The position numbers were made by a program, and so were the translations under genes. A stretch of 64,000 nucleotides of DNA from CANMXU01 sp052030545. GTDB taxonomy: Bacteria > Pseudomonadota > Gammaproteobacteria > Enterobacterales > Alteromonadaceae. The notes below the pieces were generated by a model. The model searched no databases, was not told the DNA's origin, and worked only from the letters and a program-made list of their open reading frames with translations. Below, piece after piece: positions 36,252 to 44,100 of this stretch (position 1 is the stretch's first letter; each line of letters starts with the position of its first letter). The stretch is from the NCBI RefSeq assembly GCF_052030545.1, contig NZ_JBPDIH010000005.1, positions 1 through 64,000 of the forward strand, given 5' to 3'.

Positions 36252-36292
36252 ATAATAGCAAGGCCATAGTTAAAAGCTGTGATTTAAATCAA
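36252..36292 (-). promoter_or_regulatory. norD promoter with FNR/DNR-type box
   Basis: On the minus strand TTGATTTAAATCAC (36279-36292) matches TTGAT-N4-ATCAA at nine of ten positions. A TATTAT hexamer (36252-36257) lies where the -10 element should be if the box is centred at -41.5, the class II arrangement. Distance from the box centre to the norD ATG is about 68 bases. Confidence 0.7.
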
Positions 36293-36537
36293 TATCTCGC
36301 ACAATGCTCAACATTTGGGTTACCTGCGTTTACATTATTGGTTCATACTAGGAGGAGTAAAGCTGCAGTTGACTGGTTATACGAATAAAATAACTGTGGG
36401 GTTTAGAAATATGAATAGTTTAAGAAATTGTTACTTGCTTATTTATTAATCAAACAAACTGTGCAATATTCGTAACTTACGCCCCGTAATGTCATCAAAA
36501 AAATAGTTTCTACTCGCTAGCCATAAGGAATATGACC

Positions 36538-37023
36538 ATGCAAATAGACAAAACATTGCTCGTGCCACACAGATACAGCACCCGATATTCTAAAATAATA
36601 TCAATTGTGCTGACCACATCAGTACTATTTAGCTTGTGTTCTTTATTTGTTTATCATTACCAACAGAAAATTGAAGAGCATCAACAAAGCTTGCAATTTA
36701 TTAAAGCACCACAAGTTAATGATCTCTATTTTTTAGACTTTCGATTATTAAGTACTAATCAAGTTGCCAATCAACGCTATAAAATTGCCAAAGTTGTTGC
36801 TATTACCGGCAATATTATCTCATTGCACTATGGCAATACTTTCTACCCTCACCATAATACCTTGCTAAACAGCGTTAGCTCTGGACAGCTAGAATTAGCA
36901 AACTACTTCAGCACTGACATTTATAATTTTCGCCATCAAGAAATTGAAAATATGTTTGCAAGCAGTGCTATTTACGCCGCTAAACGCCCAAGTACCACGC
37001 TAATAACGATTACAAAAGAGTAA
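36538..37023 (+). CDS. Single-pass membrane protein of unknown function, divergent from norD
   Basis: The 161-aa protein is not recognised. After about 20 polar residues there is one transmembrane helix (about 20-42, 'IISIVLTTSVLFSLCSLFVY'), then a soluble, probably periplasmic, part of about 115 residues with 'NDLYFLDFRLLS', 'RYKIAKVVAITGNIISLHYGN' and no cysteines. The second ATG (36538) is preferred because AAGGA is eight bases upstream; the first is only two bases from it. It stands divergent to norD with 319 bases between, and may or may not share the FNR/DNR region. Its last codons and stop are repeated in frame downstream. Confidence 0.65.
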   Translation: MQIDKTLLVPHRYSTRYSKIISIVLTTSVLFSLCSLFVYHYQQKIEEHQQSLQFIKAPQVNDLYFLDFRLLSTNQVANQRYKIAKVVAITGNIISLHYGNTFYPHHNTLLNSVSSGQLELANYFSTDIYNFRHQEIENMFASSAIYAAKRPSTTLITITKE

Positions 37024-37041
37024 AGAAAGTAAGCAAAGTAG
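37015..37041. repeat. 9-bp in-frame repeat with three successive stops
   Basis: AAAGAGTAA (37015-37023), AGAAAGTAA (37024-37032) and GCAAAGTAG (37033-37041). Each unit ends in a stop codon in the frame of the 36538 gene. Confidence 0.65.
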
Positions 37042-37101
37042 CACCTGAATTTGCGTTATTGCCGGTTTTTAATCAAGCATAGCTGATGCACAGTCAGTCT
37101 G

Positions 37102-37131
37102 ACTTTTGGCTGATTAACTTTTGGCTGTAAA
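37102..37131. repeat. 15-bp tandem duplication downstream of GFA gene
   Basis: ACTTTTGGCTGATTA (37102-37116) and ACTTTTGGCTGTAAA (37117-37131). It lies in the short non-coding stretch between two convergent genes, about 30 bases beyond the GFA gene stop. Confidence 0.75.
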
Positions 37132-37160
37132 ACGATTTCCTAAACACCACTTCCCAGAAG

Positions 37161-37574
37161 CTACTTTCTAAAAGCTTGATAACGCACGACATCATCCGTA
37201 CATGTTAACCATGGTGCTTTTGAGCGTACAAAAATATGCGCATTCACCGTTAGCTGACAATCAAGCTGGTCAAACACCGCCAACGCGACTTCAATGGTAT
37301 TGTCTTGTCGATTGTAGCTCGACTCAAAGGTTAAACTCGCGCCACAACACGAACAAAATTGTCGCACGGTATCATTCTCGGCTCGGTATTGGCTTAAGTA
37401 TTCCTGCCCTCTAAGCCAAGTTAAATCACTGTTGTTAACTTCAGCAAAGGTAGAAAATGCAGCGCCATGAAATTTTTGACACATAATACAATGACAATGA
37501 GCAATATTGGTTTGAAATTGCTTAACAGAAAAGCCTATTTTTGCACATAAGCAGCTTGCGGTATTCGCCATCAT
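37161..37574 (-). CDS. GFA/CENP-V domain protein
   Basis: The protein has 137 aa. It has the cysteine pattern of the glutathione-dependent formaldehyde-activating (Gfa) fold: C-x-C near the N-terminus (CLCAKIGF), C-x-C-x2-C (CHCIMCQKFHGAAF) and C-x-C-C (CSCCGASL), which bind zinc. Despite the name, most members have no proven formaldehyde activity. It is cytoplasmic, of normal length, and transcribed alone. Two adjacent ATGs (37574, 37571) are possible starts. Confidence 0.87.
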   Translation of the reverse strand: MMANTASCLCAKIGFSVKQFQTNIAHCHCIMCQKFHGAAFSTFAEVNNSDLTWLRGQEYLSQYRAENDTVRQFCSCCGASLTFESSYNRQDNTIEVALAVFDQLDCQLTVNAHIFVRSKAPWLTCTDDVVRYQAFRK

Positions 37575-37630
37575 CAGATCTCAATTTATGCGGTTATAGT
37601 ATTCAACTTACTGCACAATAATGAAAAATA

Positions 37631-38878
37631 CTAGTCGTTGATGTTGCCAGAATGAGTATTAAGAAAAAGTTGAAAACAAGCGCCTGAAAGCTCGCGACTA
37701 TTACTGACTTTTAATTGTGCTTGATGCCAATCAATGATCTTGCGCGTAATGGCAAGCCCAAGCCCATAACCGGCAATCTTTTCATTATGCTCGGCACGTG
37801 AATATGGCAGAAATAATTCATCCACTTCTTTAATATTAACCCCTAAGCCATCATCTTCAATTTGCAACACTAGCTGGTTACCATGCTGATACAGCGAAAT
37901 TACCACCAACTGGTTTGAATACTTAATGCCGTTATCAATCAGGTTTTTAATGGCGCGCGCAATCAAACGTTCATCCACTTCTACTAATAAGTCGCTTTGA
38001 CAATGAAAACGTATGGTTTTAGACGAGTACTGCCCAAGCAATTCCATATAATGCTTAACCATTGGCACAATACTTTGCTCTGTTAAATGTAAGTGCGGCA
38101 CTTCTTGGTCTTGTTTTGAAAACTCAAGGTATTCGTTAACGAGGCGATTAAGTTCATCAATATCTTGCTGTAGCAGTACTTTAGTTTCTTCAACATTAGT
38201 TTCATCTAGCGTTGCCAAAGAAAAGTTTAAGCGCGATAAACTGGTTCTTAATTCGTGAGATAAGGTACTGGAAAGTTCTTTTTGCAAGGCAACTAATCTC
38301 GATATTTTTTTGATCATCCAGCAAAAGGAATCATTGACTGGCTGAAAATAACGGGATTTAGGTAACCTTAAGTGATGTAGATCACGCGATTTAACAAAAC
38401 CTTGTGCGGCAAATTTGAGCTGATACATATCGTGAAAAATAGGATATAAGCCGATAAAAATAATCGCCGCCAGCATTAAATAAAAGCCACTGGTATACCA
38501 AGAATTATCGAGAATGGGCTCAACGGCAACGGGCCCAAAACGCATAATATAGTTGGCGTTAAGTTTTTTATAAAAATAATCGCCATGTTTACCGGCAACC
38601 ACAATCACTTGAAAGCTTTTAAGTTGCTCAACAATCGTGGTATTGGCGGCTACATCTGAAAATTTAATGATCTGAACATTAGTAAAAGGTAACGGCGTCG
38701 AACTATTACATTGATATTGTTGGCAATATTCCGTGACTAATTGCGGCATGTAGTCAAAGTCAATTTCGATATTATTTTGCTGACGTTGATACTGAAGAAA
38801 GCAGTAATCGACACTTACGATCAAAATAAAAAAACTTAAAATAACCAACAAGTAGTAGCGAAAAAAGCTTTTAAACAC
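37631..38878 (-). CDS. Sensor histidine kinase
   Basis: The 415-aa protein has an N-terminal helix (about 9-27), a periplasmic sensor domain of about 110 residues, a second helix (about 135-155), then a HisKA region with the phosphorylatable histidine in 'LSHELRTSLSRL'. The HATPase domain follows (N box 'AIKNLIDNGIKYS', G1 'EDDGLGV', G2 'GYGLGLAITRKI'). The frame continues upstream to a TTG at 38935 inside the response-regulator gene. I prefer GTG 38878, two bases after the regulator stop, because it starts just before the first helix. It is the partner of the upstream OmpR-type regulator; the same operon contains MipA and DUF3019 proteins. Confidence 0.9.
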   Translation of the reverse strand: MFKSFFRYYLLVILSFFILIVSVDYCFLQYQRQQNNIEIDFDYMPQLVTEYCQQYQCNSSTPLPFTNVQIIKFSDVAANTTIVEQLKSFQVIVVAGKHGDYFYKKLNANYIMRFGPVAVEPILDNSWYTSGFYLMLAAIIFIGLYPIFHDMYQLKFAAQGFVKSRDLHHLRLPKSRYFQPVNDSFCWMIKKISRLVALQKELSSTLSHELRTSLSRLNFSLATLDETNVEETKVLLQQDIDELNRLVNEYLEFSKQDQEVPHLHLTEQSIVPMVKHYMELLGQYSSKTIRFHCQSDLLVEVDERLIARAIKNLIDNGIKYSNQLVVISLYQHGNQLVLQIEDDGLGVNIKEVDELFLPYSRAEHNEKIAGYGLGLAITRKIIDWHQAQLKVSNSRELSGACFQLFLNTHSGNIND

Positions 38879-38880
38879 GA

Positions 38881-39582
38881 TTAGGCTCTGGCACTTAACA
38901 TATAGCCTTGTCCCCAAGAGGTGCAAATTTGACAATTAAGCCCAACATAGCTTTCTAATTTTTTACGTAAACGGCTAATGCGACCGTCAACGGTGCGATC
39001 TAAACCGTCGTATTCTCTACCAACTGTATTGACAAATAAAAACTCGCGACTTAATTGCTTTTCTTTATGTAAGGCTAACAGCCACAGTAAATCAAACTCA
39101 TAGCGTGATAGCTTTATTGGTTTATCATCAACCGTTGCAATGCGAACATCGTTACATATGTGTAAGTTTTCAAATTGTATTTGGTCACTATGGTGTCGAC
39201 TTGTTGATTCTGGCTGTTTACGTTTAAGGCAGGCCCTCACTCTTGCAAGTAATAATTGTGGGTCGACGGGTTTGCAAATATAGTCGTCTGCACCGAGTTC
39301 AAAGCCTTTTAATTGATGTTGCGTATCAGATAACGCCGTTAAGAAGATATACGCCCCTTGAAAGTTTTCTCGAACCAATTGAATAATTTCGAATCCGTCA
39401 GTGCCCGGCAACATCACATCACATAAGATTAAGGCAAAATTATTGCTCGCCACTAAATGTTCCAGATTGTCGCCATTAACAAAATGCCTAACGATATAGC
39501 CATTGGCGGTTAGAAACTTAACAATAGATTTTGCTAACGCTAAGTCATCTTCAATTAATAAAACTTGATTACTACTGCACAT
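38881..39582 (-). CDS. OmpR/PhoB-family response regulator
   Basis: The 233-aa protein has an N-terminal receiver (acid pair in 'LLIEDD', phosphorylatable D in 'ILCDVMLPGTDG', K in 'CKPVDPQ') and a C-terminal winged-helix domain with 'ISRLRKKLE' and 'SWGQGYML'. It is a cytoplasmic transcription factor driven by the adjacent histidine kinase. It starts directly after the DUF3019 gene stop (TAG-ATG) and ends two bases before the preferred kinase start, so the four genes form one operon. Confidence 0.94.
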   Translation of the reverse strand: MCSSNQVLLIEDDLALAKSIVKFLTANGYIVRHFVNGDNLEHLVASNNFALILCDVMLPGTDGFEIIQLVRENFQGAYIFLTALSDTQHQLKGFELGADDYICKPVDPQLLLARVRACLKRKQPESTSRHHSDQIQFENLHICNDVRIATVDDKPIKLSRYEFDLLWLLALHKEKQLSREFLFVNTVGREYDGLDRTVDGRISRLRKKLESYVGLNCQICTSWGQGYMLSARA

Positions 39583-39978
39583 CTAAAAAACACTCCATAA
39601 ACGTCGACGTATTTTCCGGTAGTCTTGACCTAGCACTTCAATCGCAACATGTGCGCTGATATCTTGCTGACTACCTTTCATGACAAATTCCTTGCCCTGT
39701 TTTAACGACAGCGTAATTTCACTGTGTCCTTGTTGACTGTCTTCAACACAAAACAGCGGACTTGATTGCCCTTTTTCATAAACACAAAAAGAAGATTTAT
39801 GGTCAAGCTGCCAATTAAAAATAAATGCTTGCTGACAAGGGCTGTTTTTATCAACCAAACAGGTTGTTGGGGAAATTGAAAAATAAGGCTGGGCGTAAAC
39901 CGAATTAGCGCTAGCGAGTAAGCTAAAACAAAGGCCAATTAGGGTTAATATAATGTTCCTTATCATAGTAACAGCCAT
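39583..39978 (-). CDS. DUF3019 secreted protein
   Basis: The 131-aa protein has a signal peptide (about 1-29, cut after VYA). The mature part contains 'PYFSISPTTCLVDKNSPCQQAFIFNWQL', 'SFCVYEKG' and 'LFCVEDSQQG', i.e. four cysteines likely forming two disulfides, and ends 'RRRLWSVF'. This is the DUF3019 pattern, found next to MipA-like proteins and two-component systems in Shewanella and relatives. Function unknown. The start overlaps the mipA-like stop by one base (TAATG), so translation is coupled. Confidence 0.85.
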   Translation of the reverse strand: MAVTMIRNIILTLIGLCFSLLASANSVYAQPYFSISPTTCLVDKNSPCQQAFIFNWQLDHKSSFCVYEKGQSSPLFCVEDSQQGHSEITLSLKQGKEFVMKGSQQDISAHVAIEVLGQDYRKIRRRLWSVF

Positions 39979-40847
39979 TAGAAGATATGCTTAATGCCAA
40001 CAAAATATGAACGGATATTATTTTTTACAATAAGCGGACTATTGCTAATACTCGCATCTAACCACTCATTCTTAATTGTATTTACCAGATACCATTTGGG
40101 GGTAATCACATAAGTCAGCCCGACTTGGGCGGTATAATTAATCGCGCTACTTGCTTGATAACTTGGTGTTTGCAGTAGAAAGTTATTAACGACTACATCG
40201 CTCGGTGCTTGATAGCCATAATAATAATTTGTCATGTGCTTATCTTTATATACAGCCCCTAATTCTAGCTCGACAATCCATGAGCTAAACGACCACATTT
40301 TGTTAGCACTTGCTTGTAATTCGAAGCCATGATGTACATTTGAAATATCATGAACTGCACCAACACGCACCATAACATCACCATAATAACGAAGCTCACC
40401 GCCTGCCATATAAGATAGCGACTTGTGCTGTACTTTAGGCGGTTGAAAAACCGTTGGCGCTTTAAAGGGGAAAAGTCTGCCTTTTGAATCGTTACCGGTA
40501 AACGCCGCAACCACTTTTCGATTTTTACCCGGAAAATACAAACCATCAAGGTTTTGCTGACCAATAAGTTCAATCACAAGGTGATTATTTTCAAAAATAT
40601 TGTAACTGAGGTTTAAATTTTCCAGTGAAAACTTATCTGAATAATAACGAATATCGGGTAACAGATAAAAAGGCACATCGCTTTGTTCAAAAACAGGGTT
40701 GGCGATTTTTCCATAACCGGCAGACACAGCGAGCTGCCACTCGTCTAGAGGAGCTACTAGGCTAGTATCAACCAGATACTGGGGCTGTGCCTGCACTGTG
40801 TAACTAAATAAGGCACTTAATGTTGCTATGGATAAGGTTAACTTCAT
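39978..40847 (-). CDS. MipA/OmpV family outer-membrane protein
   Basis: The 289-aa protein has a signal peptide (about 1-20, cut after VQA) and an outer-membrane barrel ending in H-I-F. Family sequence: 'WQLAVSAGYGKIANPVFEQSDVPFYLLPDIRYYSDKFSLENLNLSYNIFE'. MipA was first described as a scaffold between MltA and penicillin-binding protein 1B; OmpV relatives are adhesins or porins and respond to antibiotics. It is the first gene of the operon with DUF3019, regulator and kinase, which suggests that the two-component system senses an envelope condition and controls this operon. Confidence 0.88.
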   Translation of the reverse strand: MKLTLSIATLSALFSYTVQAQPQYLVDTSLVAPLDEWQLAVSAGYGKIANPVFEQSDVPFYLLPDIRYYSDKFSLENLNLSYNIFENNHLVIELIGQQNLDGLYFPGKNRKVVAAFTGNDSKGRLFPFKAPTVFQPPKVQHKSLSYMAGGELRYYGDVMVRVGAVHDISNVHHGFELQASANKMWSFSSWIVELELGAVYKDKHMTNYYYGYQAPSDVVVNNFLLQTPSYQASSAINYTAQVGLTYVITPKWYLVNTIKNEWLDASISNSPLIVKNNIRSYFVGIKHIF

Positions 40848-41104
40848 TTAAATGATCTTTATTTCACTGATTGTAATAAACCAACAATGGGGAAATTTGC
40901 ACAATTGTCTATACAAGCATCAGCATAACAAACAATATTTTCTCTAACAATTCAGTCAGTTAATGTGCAAGTGTAAAAGCAAGGTAAAATAATTTCTTTT
41001 AAAAAACGTAAAAATATAATCTATTGAATATTAACGATAAAAATAATTTACCAAGTAAATCTACCCGTAACTTTTTGTACATTTTCGTACAAACAAATAA
41101 CAAA

Positions 41105-41124
41105 AAGGCCTCCGAAGAGGCCTT
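41105..41124 (-). terminator. Terminator of the S8 protease gene
   Basis: AAGGCCTC (41105-41112) and GAGGCCTT (41117-41124). On the minus strand the loop is TTCG, an extra-stable tetraloop, and the stem is followed by five T. It lies 22 bases after the protease stop. Confidence 0.9.
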
Positions 41125-41146
41125 AGTTAATCCGTTTTATCGATAT

Positions 41147-44100
41147 TTATTTAGTTTTGTGCACTTTACGCGCAGCAAATAAAGATAAAACCAGTAGCAT
41201 CATCCAACCATAAGTACCACCTGAGCTAGTACTCTTTGCTGGTGTTGATGGCTTACTTGCCGGTGGGTATTCACACGTACCGTTATCGGTTGTCGCTTTG
41301 TCATCATAGTTGGTTGCTGATGAGTCGGTACAACCTAAGTTAATACCGTCAGACAATACTGTTAATGTAAAGGTCGCGGTGTCTTTATCTTCTGGATATG
41401 CCATATCGTAAACAGTAACGCTAATTTGCGTTTCGCCATACCAGTTAGCATCTGGTGTCACGGTAAATGTAGAACCAGAGGTGTTACCTGAAACCACAGC
41501 GGTTACGTGCTCGCCCGTTACTTCAATCCCGTTAACAGTGCCTTTGTTATCGTTATAGATAATGGCGATATCTTCTAACGACGTATTTTCAGCGATACTA
41601 ACATCAGCAAATGAAGATACCGTAATATTACTTGGGGTCGCTAAAGTATGCGACACGGTCACTAATTCAGAATCGCTAAACTGGCTATCAACTACAACAA
41701 CTGACTCAGCGCCGATCGCATTAGCTAATACGCGTGCTTTAAAGGTTAAATCAAGCTGCGTTTGCTCTGGTCCTCGGTAATCTGCACAAATCACAGTACC
41801 ATTAGAGACTTTGGTATTAACATCGTTATAAGCAAAACCGTCATTTAAATAACCGTAAGCTGGACCAAATGTACCGCGCTCTCCCCAGTAACCATGAATA
41901 CCAATCGAACCTAAATCATTATTGGTCGAGTTTAATGACTCGTAAGCGTAGATAATTTCATAATCGCCTGGTTCAAACGTAATATCGGTAGAAATAATCG
42001 TTTCAATATTATAGTAAGCATCAGGGTCAGCATTAGGTATTGCTCTAAAGTACTCTTCAGCACCATCCCATTGGAAAATATAGTGATCGTCAGTGATAAC
42101 CGCATAAACAGCGTTCATATATTTAAGTTTATCCCAGTCAAAATAAAGGTTGTCAGGCATGTAAACATCACCTCGCCATAGTGGCGCAACCATAGTATCA
42201 GGGAAAATTTGAAAGCTATCATTGAACTCTAAATGCATATTAAAAATTGTTGGCATCGGATCAAATTGCACATAACCAAACGGAGAAATACCTAATACGT
42301 CTCGTGAATGTACTTCTGAATTTCCGTATAAAGGTACATGTGGTAAGCCGTTTGTTTCCATAGGAATATACAGAACTTGTCTTTGGAAGCCCGAAAGTTC
42401 GATCGGCGTATAGCCTTCTAAACCTAAGTCATAGAAATTAGGATTGTCACCATAAGGTACTTTACACATTTCATCTTCTGCATTCGTGGTGAAAGCATAG
42501 TGACGACGCACATCAGCTGACGACGCTTGACTGGCATCTATACTAATAACCTGACCTTCAACCATTAGCCCTTCTTGATAGTTACCAACACCACCAATAA
42601 CAATGCTGTCTTCAAGTAGTTCTAGGTTTTCAGGTAAGCGAGTGGTGATATTAAAGTCTCGTTCACCACCTAGTAAGTTAGGCGCTAACGTTACTTGGTA
42701 CTCAACAATATCACCTACTTTACTTGAGGTTTGTGACGCATCAATGCTTACATCACTGCCGTGATGAATAAGCTTAACCGGAATTTCACCTAAGTTACTG
42801 TTATTAAAATCATCACTACCTAAACCCACTACCCCATAAAAAGCATCGCCTTCGTTAGCTTCTTCGAGGTTGTAATTTAGTTTTGCTTGAAATGGTGTTA
42901 AGCCATTAATATTTTCAGGTATTTCAATCGTTAAATTATCGCTATTTTCGCTGCTTACTATCGCAAGGTTAACGATAAAGTTATCGGCATTATTTGACTC
43001 ATCTTCTTCAACAAATTTCCAGTTTGCCGCAATCGCCCAATATTTGCCTGGTGTTGGGTTATTAACAGCACAGAAATCGTCTCGGCCGGTATGAGAATAA
43101 CAAATCGCTTCGTCGTTCCATTGAATATCTTCATCACCATTAAGGTCCATACCTAGGTCAATTGAGGCATAGGCATGCGGCTCATCAATGCTTTGTACTT
43201 CCCATACGATGCGCTTAGTGCCTTCTGGTACGTCAAAGAAAATCACTTCAACACCTGACGCTTCTTCAAGCTCAGCTCGCGTTAACGGTGCATAATCTTC
43301 ATTTCCCATGTAAGCACGTTTATCGTACTCCGCCATAGGAATTTTCCAATTAAACTGCTGCGCTTTGCTTAAACCATAAACCACATGATTAAACGATTGA
43401 ATTTCATCAGTGATGATTTCAGGCGTTAGTGTATGACCTTGACTGCGATGAATAATACCGCTGACTTCATTAGGTAAATTATCATCGGCAAAACGTACGC
43501 CCATTGGCAAATACTGGTCTGGCAATGACAAATCACGAGGCTTTATATCAACGCGACCAAATAACTGTACTTGTGATGAGTCAGCATTTGGCGCACCAAT
43601 TTCCAATATATTCGCCGTTACGCTAATCGCTTGGCTCTCACCCGCTTTTAATGAAATAATTTTTGGTGTTACATCTACCGAAAGCATGTCCAAACCATCC
43701 ATGCCTAAACTTGATGCGGAGACATCCCATGTACCATCGGTTGTCGCAGTAAATGTGCGCATCCACGTACATGAACCTTCACAACTGTCATTAAATAAAA
43801 ATGGCACATTTAAATTAGTCATGGTGCCACCATTTTCAGGATCAGCTGCGCGATAGTTTGCTGCGGTTTCGTCTAGTAACAAACCAGCTTTAGTTGCACG
43901 CGCAACATTAATGACACCACTGCCGGCATCGTTATAACCTGCAGGTACTGGATCAAACGGGTTATTGTCGCGTGCACGGGTAACAGACTCGATTGAAGCG
44001 GTCATCATTAGCGCAGACTGAATTTGCGCTGGTGACCAATCGTTATGAGCTTGTTTTAATAACGCCATTGCACCAGCAACATGGGGAGCTGCCATAGACG

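Noticed and set aside
36350..36450. AGGAGGAG followed by a TTG-initiated short frame between norD and the 36538 gene
   Set aside because: The TTG is about 13 bases from the purine run, the frame is about 26 codons and not recognisable.
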